Source of the DNA: Dolosigranulum pigrum ATCC 51524
GTDB taxonomy: Bacteria; Bacillota; Bacilli; Lactobacillales; Carnobacteriaceae_A
Assembly (NCBI RefSeq): GCF_000245815.1
Contig: NZ_JH601103.1
Location: forward strand, 375,019-410,542
Reading direction: 5' to 3'
DNA: 35,524 bases
Shown here: one piece after another, positions 26,199 to 34,306 of the stretch
How positions within the stretch are numbered: position 1 is the first letter of the stretch
How the letters are laid out: each line of letters opens with the position of its first letter
Program-made: the position numbers and the translations under genes
Notes under the pieces: generated by a model
What the model was told of the DNA's origin: nothing
Seen by the model: only the letters and a program-made list of their open reading frames with translations
Databases searched by the model: none

Positions 26199-26945
26199 TT
26201 AATCTAATGGATTTCGCTGGCGGTATACTTCATACATTAAGATTGCACTAGCGACACCGGCATTCAAACTCTGGACGTGACCTGTCATCGGAATCTTCAA
26301 GACTTCATCCATATTTTCCTTCACCAGCCGGGACAATCCTTCTCCTTCGTTGCCGATCACTAACACAATCGATCCTTGCGTATTCCACTGGCGATAATCT
26401 TTGCCGTTCATGTCGGTACCGAAGAACCAAAATCCTTCATCCTTGAGCTTCTTGATGGTATTATTCAAGTTACTAACGCGAGCAACGGGTACGTGCTCGA
26501 TAGCTCCCGTACTTGCCTTCGCTACCGTACTAGTTAGTCCAACTGCACGCCGATTCGGAATAATAATCCCATTAACGCCAGCTGCATCAGCGGTCCGCAT
26601 AATTGATCCTAAGTTATGCGGATCTTCCACACCATCTAGCATAATAAAGAACGGCTCATCCGTATCCTCTCGCGCCTCTGTTAGCAACTCATCCAAACTA
26701 TAATAATCAACCGGGCTTGCCGTTACGACAACTCCTTGATGATTACCCCCATCTGACAAACTATCCAATTTCGACTTCGGCACAAAGCTCACCTGAATCC
26801 CACGAGCTTTTGCCAAATCAAATAACTCACTAATTTTGCCCGAACTGAGCCCATCTTGCAAAAACACCTTATTCACATCACGATCTGATTGCAACACCTC
26901 TCGCGCCGGATGCCGACCAATCACAAATTCTTCTTTCGAACTCAT
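26199..26945 (-). CDS. rlmB: 23S rRNA (guanosine-2'-O-)-methyltransferase RlmB
   Basis: SPOUT-class TrmH-family enzyme that methylates the 2'-OH of a conserved guanosine in 23S rRNA domain V. The 248-residue protein has an N-terminal substrate-binding region (IGRHPAREVLQ) and the C-terminal trefoil-knot motifs: GVEDPHNLGSIMRTADAAGV, VIGNEGEGLSRL and QSLNAGVASAILMYE. Its ATG overlaps the mrnC stop by four bases (ATGA). It is the last gene of the cysS-mrnC-rlmB operon, a conserved order in Firmicutes, and a terminator follows; the yacP gene often found next is not here. Confidence 0.93.
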   Translation of the reverse strand: MSSKEEFVIGRHPAREVLQSDRDVNKVFLQDGLSSGKISELFDLAKARGIQVSFVPKSKLDSLSDGGNHQGVVVTASPVDYYSLDELLTEAREDTDEPFFIMLDGVEDPHNLGSIMRTADAAGVNGIIIPNRRAVGLTSTVAKASTGAIEHVPVARVSNLNNTIKKLKDEGFWFFGTDMNGKDYRQWNTQGSIVLVIGNEGEGLSRLVKENMDEVLKIPMTGHVQSLNAGVASAILMYEVYRQRNPLD

Positions 26946-27355
26946 TCTCTCATCTCTCTTTCATCAATCCACATTAGACACTGCCGTACTAACTCTTGCA
27001 ATCGGTCAAGTTGATTGGTTAAATATAACCACCCAATCATTGCCTCAAAACCCGTCGAATAACTGTACGCTCGGTGACTTGCGTTCTTCGCTTTCGTCTT
27101 CGATTTACTATTGCGTCCCCGCTTAAAGTAAATCTCCTCATCCGCGCTTAATCGCTCTTCTGCTAAGAGCCAATCCATCACATCCGCTTGATTTTCCGCT
27201 GAGACATAACGTTTGGCTTTCCTATGCAATTCATTCGGCTTCGTATCACCTGCCACCAACAAGTGCTCACGGACGTACACTTCATATATCCCATCACCCA
27301 TATATGCCAGTGCCAGCCCATTCAGAAGCGCTGCTTGTTTACTCTCCATCTGCAT
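26942..27355 (-). CDS. mrnC: Mini-ribonuclease III
   Basis: Endonuclease that matures 23S rRNA; it has the RNase III catalytic domain but lacks the double-stranded RNA-binding domain. The 137-residue length is normal. LNGLALAYMGDGIYEVYVRE with catalytic Asp near residue 21 is the family signature, and a second acidic cluster lies near the C-terminal GFEAMIGWLYL. It overlaps the cysS end by about 17 bases and the rlmB start by four, showing tight coupling. ATG at 27355 or the ATG two codons later could be the true start. Confidence 0.95.
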   Translation of the reverse strand: MQMESKQAALLNGLALAYMGDGIYEVYVREHLLVAGDTKPNELHRKAKRYVSAENQADVMDWLLAEERLSADEEIYFKRGRNSKSKTKAKNASHRAYSYSTGFEAMIGWLYLTNQLDRLQELVRQCLMWIDEREMRE

Positions 27356-28775
27356 TCACCCGCTTGAAGCGAACACCTTGAGCCGTATCTTCTAGAATAA
27401 TTCCTTGCTCACTTAGCTGGTCACGAATCTCATCTGCACGGGCGTAATCTTTATCTTCACGTGCTTGTTCACGCTCATCGATTAAGTTCCGAATGTCTTC
27501 ATCTAGCAAGGTCTGCTCACTCGTCAGATCTTCAATTCCAAAAATGTACAACCGCTCCTTCAGGTCAGCTAGCAACTGATCTAAGACAGCACCTGACACC
27601 ATCGCTTGATTCATATAGCGATTCAAGAAGCGAACCATGTCATAGATATCACTGATTCCATTCTGTGCTTGGAAATCCATATCCATATGAGCATTGAAGC
27701 TATCAAGAAACACTTGCCACTCATCAAGGACTTGTCTATCATCCGGCAACTGACCACTCACATCCACCGCTGAACGCAAACGATACTCAGCATTCTCATA
27801 AGCCGTCTGAATCTTCTGCAAATTCACCTGTGCTTCTTCAATCGCTGCCTCTGAATAGTTAATCGGCTTACGATAATGAGCCGTCGCTAATAAGAAACGC
27901 AACACTTGCCCATCGAAGTGCTCTAACAAGTCACGCAATAGCTTAAAATTCCCCAGCGACTTGCTCATCTTCTCTGAATCCATCGTCACAAACCCATTAT
28001 GCAACCAATAATTGGCAAATGATTGCCCCGTTTTCGCCTCTGTCTGAGCAATTTCATTCTCATGATGAGGGAACTGCAAATCTTGCCCACCTGCATGAAT
28101 ATCAATGGTATCACCTAACTCGCGTGTCGCCATGACAGAACATTCAATATGCCAACCTGGGCGTCCTTTGCTCCACGGAGAATCCCAAGACAACTCGCCG
28201 TCCTTAGCTGTCTTCCAAAGCGCAAAATCAAGCGGATCTTCTTTCAGCTGGCTGTCAGCTTCATCTAACCGCTCACTGGCCCCCGCTAACAACTCATCCA
28301 CCGAAATCCCGCTGAGCTTCCCATATGATTCAAATTCACGGGTCTTGAAATACACATCCCCACCGGACTCATACGCATAACCTCGCTCGATTAACGCTTC
28401 ATTGAACGCAATAATTTCATCAATATTGTCAGTCACAGTTGGATGAACATCTGCTTGGGCAACATTCAGCGCTCCCGTATCGTCATGATACGCCTGAATG
28501 AACCGCTCTGCCAATGTTCTCGGCTCTTCACCCGTCTCACGTGCAGCCCGTAAAATCTTATCATCCACATCCGTGAAATTACTAACATAACGAACTGCAT
28601 AACCCCGGAACTCCAAGTACTTCCGAATCGTATCGAACGCTACCGCTGCCCGCGCATTCCCGATATGAATATAATTATACACAGTCGGTCCGCACACATA
28701 CATCCGCACCTTTCCCGGCTCAATCGGTACGAACTCCTCCAACTGTCGACTTAATGTATTATATACCTTCACCAC
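27339..28775 (-). CDS. cysS: Cysteinyl-tRNA synthetase
   Basis: Charges tRNA-Cys with cysteine, a class I synthetase. The 478-residue protein contains CGPTVYN with the zinc-binding Cys, the ATP-binding HIGN (PTVYNYIHIGNARAA), the second zinc ligands near GWHIECSVM, the editing-independent QDLQFPHHENEIAQ and the KMSKS loop (SEKMSKSLGN). The start is GTG at 28775 or, better placed relative to GGGGG, the GTG at 28772. I saw no T-box leader in the 270 bases upstream. It leads the operon with mrnC and rlmB. Confidence 0.95.
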   Translation of the reverse strand: MVKVYNTLSRQLEEFVPIEPGKVRMYVCGPTVYNYIHIGNARAAVAFDTIRKYLEFRGYAVRYVSNFTDVDDKILRAARETGEEPRTLAERFIQAYHDDTGALNVAQADVHPTVTDNIDEIIAFNEALIERGYAYESGGDVYFKTREFESYGKLSGISVDELLAGASERLDEADSQLKEDPLDFALWKTAKDGELSWDSPWSKGRPGWHIECSVMATRELGDTIDIHAGGQDLQFPHHENEIAQTEAKTGQSFANYWLHNGFVTMDSEKMSKSLGNFKLLRDLLEHFDGQVLRFLLATAHYRKPINYSEAAIEEAQVNLQKIQTAYENAEYRLRSAVDVSGQLPDDRQVLDEWQVFLDSFNAHMDMDFQAQNGISDIYDMVRFLNRYMNQAMVSGAVLDQLLADLKERLYIFGIEDLTSEQTLLDEDIRNLIDEREQAREDKDYARADEIRDQLSEQGIILEDTAQGVRFKRVNADGE

Positions 28776-28847
28776 AATTCCCCCAATCTCCCTTTCATTA
28801 TATCACAACCCCACCTGTTGAGAAAGAACCAGATTGCACTCACTGCT

Positions 28848-28949
28848 ATGCCTACTCTACTTCTTATTGCAACAATTATAGCAGCATTTTTTCTTAAGCA
28901 TACTCAGCAATCTACTCACGGGGTTAAATGCTATAGTTGGCGGGAATAG
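28848..28949 (+). other. Small hydrophobic open frame (33 aa), unproven
   Basis: In the 271-bp gap between cysS and the CPBP gene, an ATG opens a 33-residue frame starting with a hydrophobic stretch (MPTLLLIATIIAAFFLKH). It ends just before a perfect hairpin at 28953-28984. The ribosome site is poor. It resembles the size of small hydrophobic toxins or peptides, but this may be chance. Confidence 0.2.
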
Positions 28950-28952
28950 AGT

Positions 28953-28984
28953 ATCTGAATTGCAAGAAGAGATGCAATTCAGAT
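28953..28984. other. Perfect 12-bp stem-loop
   Basis: ATCTGAATTGCA (28953-28964) and TGCAATTCAGAT (28973-28984) pair around an eight-base loop. There is no clear T run on either side. It may be a transcription or processing signal between the convergent or neighbouring units. Confidence 0.6.
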
Positions 28985-29046
28985 AATCATATGTTTTGTT
29001 GTATTTAATTTGACAATGAAGGAAACCCATATTCTGTGCAATTTAA

Positions 29047-29742
29047 TTATTGATACTGATACCAACGAATTACTAATACAGAAGTGTTGATTAACACATG
29101 TGCAATCATAGCGGGGTAAATCGATTTGCTCTTCAATGTTAAGATAGATAACCCTATCCCTGTTATAAAACTTTGAGAGATGATATCACCATAAAACCAA
29201 GCAAATACAACAGAAGTCCCAAGTATAGCTATCCATTGGGGAATATCTTCTTCAACTAATTGACCTAGAAAGCCTAATCTAAACGTCATTTCTTCTAGAA
29301 TGGGGCTGAAAATCAACGTATTGAGCCCTGTTATACTGGCTGCAAACATGCCTTCCTCAAAAAAGAAACGATCCTGGATAACACGTGAAGATTCTTGAGG
29401 TCCAGCTGCAATGTGTTGTTTCACATATAGAAATACAAGTGATAGTACAAATATAATGATATATCCACCAATACCATAACCCCATATTTTTTTACTAAAC
29501 ACTGAATGATCCATATACGTATTATTGACTGAACGATTCCACCGCTTCAACAACCAAAATATAATGATAAATGCGATAATTGTATAGGCTAACTTTATAA
29601 TATTAGCAGTAGTTCCTTCCGGGAAAGTTGGAAATAAACGTTCCGCAAATGCCCCCAATGAAACAAAATGTATTAAAATCGTAAACAGCAATGATAATGC
29701 AATTATTTTAATAATAGATAGACTTTTCTTGATAAACTCCAT
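29047..29742 (-). CDS. CPBP (CAAX/Abi) intramembrane protease-like protein
   Basis: A 231-residue membrane protein with about six hydrophobic segments. CPBP family members are glutamic intramembrane proteases; several are immunity or processing proteins of bacteriocin loci. The first motif is present as PILEEMTFRLGFLG (EExxxR near residue 149-153) and a later IAHVLINT fits motif 3. The second motif reads SVVFAWFYGDIISQSF, where the usual His after FxxxF is replaced by Tyr, so catalytic activity is doubtful. AAGGAGATATACAG before the ATG is a good ribosome site. Function as an immunity protein is inference from the small exported proteins nearby. Confidence 0.8.
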   Translation of the reverse strand: MEFIKKSLSIIKIIALSLLFTILIHFVSLGAFAERLFPTFPEGTTANIIKLAYTIIAFIIIFWLLKRWNRSVNNTYMDHSVFSKKIWGYGIGGYIIIFVLSLVFLYVKQHIAAGPQESSRVIQDRFFFEEGMFAASITGLNTLIFSPILEEMTFRLGFLGQLVEEDIPQWIAILGTSVVFAWFYGDIISQSFITGIGLSILTLKSKSIYPAMIAHVLINTSVLVIRWYQYQ

Positions 29743-29845
29743 CTGTATATCTCCTTTGTATAATTACTTTATTGTCAAATTTAAACCCGTTCTATTTCTC
29801 TGATATATTCATTATGCCATATATTGTAAATTTTTGGGACAATTT

Positions 29846-29876
29846 ACCGTGAATTGCCTGTTTTCAATCCGTGAAT
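29846..29876 (+). promoter_or_regulatory. Direct repeat resembling a LytTR-type regulator box
   Basis: ACCGTGAAT (29846-29854) and TCCGTGAAT (29868-29876) share eight bases and are spaced 22 bp apart, two helical turns. Such 9-bp repeats with 12-13 bp gaps are bound by LytTR response regulators in bacteriocin regulons. A TATTAT box follows at 29914, 37 bases after the repeat. No regulator gene is in this window. Confidence 0.5.
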
Positions 29877-30028
29877 ACTAGAAGATTTTCGTGGAAGCCC
29901 TCAATTTATATCTATTATCTGTAGTAACCATCATATTGCTCGTATTTCCAGATAATTAACAGATTGTTCATTTTTCGTTTACCTAACAGCAACGTTTCAC
30001 TGTATTCATATTTTTAAAAATCTTTATT

Positions 30029-30427
30029 ATGACAATACAATAATAATTAGTAATATCACTTGCTCTTGTAAGTGCTTTTACTGTAAGATGAATGCGTGAG
30101 GTAAAACAAGCCCACCACATTGCTGAGGGTATTAAAGTCATCTACAATGAAGATAATCGAGCCGATCACCTGCGCACTGCGATGCAACGCCGAGATTTTG
30201 TCTCATGTATGGCAGGGGAAATTATTGGTTTGCTTCCCGGATCCCAAATTATTGACATTTATAATTTGTTCACCAATGATTTACGATCATTGATAGTAAA
30301 TGAAGCTTGGAATCAAGTAGCCAATATTTTAGCTGACTTACTTATTGATGCTGGACTCAGCTTCTCTGTTAGTCGAATAGTAGCTGAATTGGGTGTCGGC
30401 GCAGCAAACTGTGCATTTTTTGAATAA
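30029..30427 (+). pseudogene. Decayed exported small protein, possible bacteriocin-like family member
   Basis: The open part, 30092-30427, encodes 111 residues. Upstream in the same frame from an ATG at 30029 comes MTIQ, two TAA codons, then LVISLALVSAFTVR, which looks like a signal-peptide core, then one TGA before the ATG of the open part. The original gene was therefore probably an exported protein broken by nonsense changes. The C-terminal 40 residues contain EAW and a Cys 34 residues after the Trp (EAWNQVANILADLL ... GVGAANC), the same spacing as in the protein at 34914-35118. No ribosome site precedes 30092. No known family was recognised. Confidence 0.5.
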
Positions 30428-30477
30428 TTAACCCGTCCATTCTCCCTTGTATACTACCTTTTATTAAATAATATAAA

Positions 30478-31038
30478 TTGGAAGTGATGACAATCGAACA
30501 ATTTTTCTACGACTCAACAATTGCAAACATCATTTTATTAATTGGGCTTTTCGGCCCCCTTATTCATGTAGTGCGAACTGTACACCGAATTAATCAAATA
30601 ACTGTCTCTGGAAAATCTAGTCAATGGAAGCGTCGCTTGAACATTGGATATATTATTTTTGCTGGAATCGTTGGTGTAGTCTATGCAGTCCTTCAGAAAA
30701 ATTACTGGGAATTATTACTAGGTCTAGTTATTGTAGTCATTGTTGCCCGATGTATCTCTGTATTTAGTTATGGTTTCTCTAGACATGGTGTTTACTACGA
30801 ATCAAAAGTACTTTTCCCATCATATGGCTCAAAAGGTTATTTTTTCCCAATACGGAGCATTCAATTTGAAAGATTTGATAAAATCACTGAGTTGGGTGAC
30901 TACTCGCTGATTAAAGAACAGGATCAATTGGTATTTAAGTTCCATGACCACTTTAACGAAAATGAACTGATATTTGATCTGAAAGACAAAGAAAAAATTG
31001 AACGTATTTTATCAAATCACAACATGATCGATGCATAA
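30478..31038 (+). CDS. Membrane protein of unknown function
   Basis: A protein of about 183-186 residues with three hydrophobic segments (near 15-35, 53-70 and 76-95) and a charged C-terminal half rich in aromatic and acidic residues that looks like a beta-rich, PH-like domain. The start is uncertain: TTG at 30478 or ATG at 30487; neither has a well-spaced ribosome site. It lies 50 bases after the decayed exported protein and ahead of a terminator, so it may belong to the same transcript and could be a dedicated immunity or partner protein, but there is no direct support for this. Confidence 0.65.
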   Translation: MEVMTIEQFFYDSTIANIILLIGLFGPLIHVVRTVHRINQITVSGKSSQWKRRLNIGYIIFAGIVGVVYAVLQKNYWELLLGLVIVVIVARCISVFSYGFSRHGVYYESKVLFPSYGSKGYFFPIRSIQFERFDKITELGDYSLIKEQDQLVFKFHDHFNENELIFDLKDKEKIERILSNHNMIDA

Positions 31039-31046
31039 TAAATATT

Positions 31047-31085
31047 GCCCAAGAACTTCTAATGAAAAAGTCTTGGGCGTTTTTC
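31047..31085 (+). terminator. Terminator after the membrane protein
   Basis: GCCCAAGAACTT and AAGTCTTGGGC form a stem with one bulge and are followed by GTTTTTC. Confidence 0.8.
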
Positions 31086-31130
31086 ATATAAAAGCACCCC
31101 AGCAACTAGAGAGGCTTATGATTGAGTGAC

Positions 31131-31305
31131 TTAATCACTGACAACATCTGGAGTTTCTGGCAGTACTTGACCATCATCGATGACCAAGGCTTGGCCCGTG
31201 ATATATTTGCTCTCTTTGGCAGCGAAGAACGCTACTGCTACACCGATATCTTGCGGTTCTCCGAGTGTTTTGGCTGGAATATAATCAGTTGCTTCATTAG
31301 ATTAA
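31131..31305 (-). pseudogene. Truncated SDR family oxidoreductase (C-terminal part)
   Basis: On the minus strand a stretch ending with TAA at 31131-31133 reads TLGEPQDIGVAVAFFAAKES, then KYITGQALVIDDGQVLPETP, the usual C-terminal segment of short-chain dehydrogenases. The N-terminal Rossmann part and the catalytic YxxxK are absent; similarity ends near 31305. It is a gene fragment left by deletion or recombination. Confidence 0.85.
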
Positions 31306-31459
31306 AACCTATCATAATACGACACCCCAACCTCCTTTATATTCATTTTATCTCTATCTATGTTCTACCATGGTTATAAATCGCTTTTAAGTGTTTCCAA
31401 GATTTCCACTTCTTCTTTATGTTAATGATCTGATAAGAGCAATTTATTGAATTTTTAAA

Positions 31460-31484
31460 AGCACCTAGCTTTTTGCTAGATGCT
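31460..31484. other. Hairpin AGCACCTAGC/GCTAGATGCT
   Basis: An imperfect stem with a five-base T-rich loop in the accessory gap between the SDR remnant and the small membrane genes. It may be a decayed terminator. Otherwise the stretch 31306-31574 has no supported gene. Confidence 0.4.
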
Positions 31485-31574
31485 TTGTAGGTGGTGGTAA
31501 AAATAATCAAGTAGGCGGCTAGCCTGAATGTCACTACATTTTTCACTTAATAATACACCATGATGAATAATATA

Positions 31575-31778
31575 TTAATCATCTGATTTTCTTTTATAAT
31601 AATCCCATAGACTTATAAAAAAGTAATACAATAGTAATGGGATAAGTAAATCTACCAAATCATTCCAAGTGCCTTTTCGAATCAAAAACACCCAAGTAAT
31701 AGATCCAAATATCCACCAAAACGGCAAACCTATATAATGTGTTTTGAAATTGTTTTTATCTATTCTCATAAAGCACAT
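31575..31778 (-). CDS. Small membrane protein
   Basis: A 67-residue protein (64 from the internal Met) with two hydrophobic segments: LPFWWIFGSITWVFLI near the middle and LVDLLIPLLLYYFFISLW near the end, followed by a charged YYKRKSDD tail. AGGGGG lies close to the ATG. No family recognised. The size and topology are common for small membrane or immunity-type proteins, but that is only an analogy. Confidence 0.5.
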   Translation of the reverse strand: MCFMRIDKNNFKTHYIGLPFWWIFGSITWVFLIRKGTWNDLVDLLIPLLLYYFFISLWDYYKRKSDD

Positions 31779-31985
31779 TTTCCCCCTATAAATTCATACA
31801 ACTGCTAACAACACCTTTATCAGTCAGATACAAGCGTGGAAAACAGCTCCTCCTCTCTTATTGTGCTATTATTCTCAGTGAATCCACTACAATTTCATTT
31901 TATATTATAATCCACCTTTAAAAACATAAATCCCATATGATTATTCGATTAACTAAAGGCACTCCGTGTTCGGAATGGCTTATCA

Positions 31986-32171
31986 TCATTCATCGAAGAA
32001 CTTTTTATATCCCCAAAATAACAGCCCAATCACAACAACCACTCCTACTACCACAATGGCAGTTTCTCCATAAGTTGAGACTCCAAATAGTGACCCGCTA
32101 TATCTGAGAAGTGCCAACAATACCATCGCAATAATGAATACCCAAAATATCGGTGATCTTTTTTTATTCAT
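31986..32171 (-). CDS. Small two-segment membrane protein
   Basis: A 61-residue protein from the ATG at 32171 (MNKKRSPIFW), chosen because GGAGG lies eight bases upstream; the ATG at 32180 overlaps this site. It has two hydrophobic segments, FWVFIIAMVLLALL and AIVVVGVVVVIGLLFWGY, then KKFFDE. No family recognised. The gap 32181-32457 contains no gene that I can support. Confidence 0.6.
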   Translation of the reverse strand: MNKKRSPIFWVFIIAMVLLALLRYSGSLFGVSTYGETAIVVVGVVVVIGLLFWGYKKFFDE

Positions 32172-32402
32172 AGTTTTCATCCTCCAATAGCCCCATAAAT
32201 CTACACTCTCTTAAATATTGCAAGTTCTTGCGAGGATAATGTATTTTTACCGATCCAGTCAATTTTTTAATGGCTTTATCTATAAGTTTTGAACTCCACT
32301 CTTATTTTAATCTCAAATACAGTTTACCACATATATATATCGTTTTTAAATTGGTTTTTGCTTATATTTTGACTGTAATACACGGGGATACATAACAGCA
32401 AA

Positions 32403-32450
32403 ACAGCATCTCCAAACCAGAAGATAATCTAGTCCAGACATGCTGTAGTC
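32403..32450 (-). terminator. Possible terminator after the dehydrogenase gene
   Basis: ACAGCAT and ATGCTGT form a seven-bp stem around a long loop, followed on the minus strand by TTTTGC. The stem is short for the loop length. Confidence 0.35.
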
Positions 32451-32457
32451 GTCTTGC

Positions 32458-33414
32458 TTAGTCAACCATTATATTTTTCTCTTCACCTTTTAGATAACTA
32501 ATCGTCGTGTCGAAGACGATTTCGGCACGGTTAATCATCGCTTCATCAGTCAGGTAGGCGACGTGCGGGGTTAAGATCGCGTTCTTAGCAGACAACAGCG
32601 GATAATCGCTTGGTAGCGGCGGTTCCATATCGAAGACATCGAGTCCTACGCCGGCAATCTTCTCTTCATTCAACAGTTCTGCCAGCGCCTCGTTGTCAAC
32701 AATCGGACCACGTGCACAGTTGATTAAGATGGCATCTTCGCTCATCAGTTCCAACTTCTCACGCGAGATAAGCCCACGTGTCTGATCATTATTCGGAACA
32801 TGAATGGTGATAATATCACTGCGCTTCATCAATTCATCTAGCTCCACATACTCAATCCCTAATTCCTTCGCCTGGTCACGCTCACTGCGGCTGTAGGCAA
32901 TCAACGTCACCCCAAATGCCTTAAATAACTCAGCTGTCTTCAGCCCGATATTGCCGGTGCCGATGATGCCGACTGTCTTGCCGTGGAGTTCGCGCCCTTG
33001 GACTTGTCCAGGAAATTTGTCACTACGGATAGCTTGATTCCCCCCAGAAATCTGACGGTACACATCCAAGGCTAAGCCAATCACTAACTCAGCAACAGAC
33101 TGGTCCGAATACCCGGCTGCATTCGCAATCTGAATCCCCAACTCCTTAGCAGTCTTCTGGTCAACATGATCAATACCGGTGAAGGCGACATTAATTAACT
33201 TCAAGTTTTTCGCATGCTCGAACGCTTCTCTCGGGTACGGATTATTGGCAATCATGACAATATCTGCATCTTCACTGCGCCGAGCTAATTCATCACGGTC
33301 CGTCGTCTTCTCCGGGTAATAGATAAATTCATGTCCCAGGTCTTCAATCGGTTGAGCTAATTCGTCAATAAGGTCCTTGCTTACATTCAATGGTTCTAAT
33401 AAAGCAACTTTCAT
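32458..33414 (-). CDS. D-isomer specific 2-hydroxyacid dehydrogenase
   Basis: NAD(P)-dependent enzyme that interconverts 2-keto acids and D-2-hydroxy acids. The 318-residue protein has the nucleotide-binding loop GTGNIG at 152-157, the catalytic Arg235 in NCARGPIVD, Glu264 in DVFDMEPPL and His284 in LTPHVAYLT. Candidates include hydroxypyruvate/glyoxylate reductase or D-lactate dehydrogenase; the sequence does not decide. GGAGAGGATAGC precedes the ATG. It follows folK on the same strand by 18 bases and may be co-transcribed. Confidence 0.92.
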   Translation of the reverse strand: MKVALLEPLNVSKDLIDELAQPIEDLGHEFIYYPEKTTDRDELARRSEDADIVMIANNPYPREAFEHAKNLKLINVAFTGIDHVDQKTAKELGIQIANAAGYSDQSVAELVIGLALDVYRQISGGNQAIRSDKFPGQVQGRELHGKTVGIIGTGNIGLKTAELFKAFGVTLIAYSRSERDQAKELGIEYVELDELMKRSDIITIHVPNNDQTRGLISREKLELMSEDAILINCARGPIVDNEALAELLNEEKIAGVGLDVFDMEPPLPSDYPLLSAKNAILTPHVAYLTDEAMINRAEIVFDTTISYLKGEEKNIMVD

Positions 33415-33432
33415 GCTATCCTCTCCTTTATT

Positions 33433-33948
33433 CTAATGATTGTATAAATCGTCTAATTGACCCATCTGATGAACATCTGCCAGCTCACTATCAGCTAATT
33501 GGTTGGTTAAGTCTTGGACGGTCTGGTCTAGACCGGGAATCATCAACTCTCCTGCAATCTCCTGCAGTGGCACTAAGACGAAGGCCCGCTCCTGCATGCG
33601 CGGATGGGGGATAATCAATGTCTCATTATTGATCTGTTGTTGACCGTACACCAAGATGTCCAAGTCAATCGTGCGTGGCCCATTCTTAATGGTCCGAACA
33701 CGCCCGAGTGCTTGTTCAATCTGATGTAAGGCATGCAATAAATCGCTCGGTGATAAGGTTGTCTGTAGTGTAGCCACCATATTATAAAAATCATCTTGAG
33801 CTGTATAGCCTTTCGGGGCGGTGTTGTAGACGTTGGATATTTTGGCGACGGTAATGCTCGGGTGTGCGTTTAGTTTCTCAATGGCTTGCGATAAGTAACT
33901 TGCCTTGGGTTGAATATTGCTGCCAAGTGCGATGTAGACGGTATGCAT
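33433..33948 (-). CDS. folK: 2-amino-4-hydroxy-6-hydroxymethyldihydropteridine pyrophosphokinase
   Basis: Transfers pyrophosphate from ATP to the pterin in folate biosynthesis. The 171-residue protein has the normal length. MHTVYIALGSNI at the N-terminus, GPRTIDLDIL near residue 90 and IPHPRMQERAFVLVPL near 115 are family signatures. It is not clustered with other folate genes in this window; a dehydrogenase gene lies directly downstream. The ribosome site (GAGAG) is weak. Confidence 0.95.
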   Translation of the reverse strand: MHTVYIALGSNIQPKASYLSQAIEKLNAHPSITVAKISNVYNTAPKGYTAQDDFYNMVATLQTTLSPSDLLHALHQIEQALGRVRTIKNGPRTIDLDILVYGQQQINNETLIIPHPRMQERAFVLVPLQEIAGELMIPGLDQTVQDLTNQLADSELADVHQMGQLDDLYNH

Positions 33949-34054
33949 AGTGAACCAACTCTCTGTATAATCTCACACTCATTTTACCACTGCCACCTGC
34001 CTATTGAAAATAAAACGTTTGCGTGGCTAGTTTTATGAAAACACTTTAAATCTG

Positions 34055-34063
34055 TGGCATAAT
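34055..34063 (+). promoter_or_regulatory. Extended -10 promoter candidate
   Basis: TGGCATAAT forms an extended -10 element about 55 bases before the small exported peptide gene. No good -35 box is seen. Confidence 0.35.
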
Positions 34064-34116
34064 TTGTGTGAACCTTATTAACTGTCCACATTGGCTACAT
34101 CCTAGGAGGGATTTTC

Positions 34117-34233
34117 ATGAAGAAGCTAATGATCTTATCTTTGAGTAGTGTATTACTATCTAATTCAGTTCAAACTGTTGTCCTTGCTAACAAGAGTGAT
34201 ACCTATGTTCATACGGAGAAAACTTCACCATAA
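34117..34233 (+). CDS. Small exported peptide or truncated exported protein (38 aa)
   Basis: AGGAGGG six bases before the ATG gives an excellent ribosome site. The 38 residues begin with a signal peptide (MKKLMILSLSSVLLSNSVQT then VVLA), with likely cleavage at VLA/NKS, leaving 13-14 residues ending THTEKTSP-like. After the TAA both other frames stay open for 20-40 codons, so this may be a longer exported protein broken by a frameshift. It could equally be a small secreted peptide. Confidence 0.5.
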   Translation: MKKLMILSLSSVLLSNSVQTVVLANKSDTYVHTEKTSP

Positions 34234-34306
34234 CTACGACTCCGAAAAAAACAGTAATTATCCAAAAATTTATAGAACTATTGAACGAATTTAAGGGGAA
34301 TCTATT

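Noticed and set aside
28776..28850. T-box leader for cysS
   Set aside because: Looked for a specifier loop and antiterminator before cysS, but only a short AT-rich leader without these elements is visible.
31122..31379. 85-residue plus-strand frame
   Set aside because: It is antisense to the clear SDR C-terminal fragment on the minus strand.
31358..31546. 62-residue minus-strand frame
   Set aside because: Poor start context, no recognisable features and overlap with a hairpin; no support for a gene.
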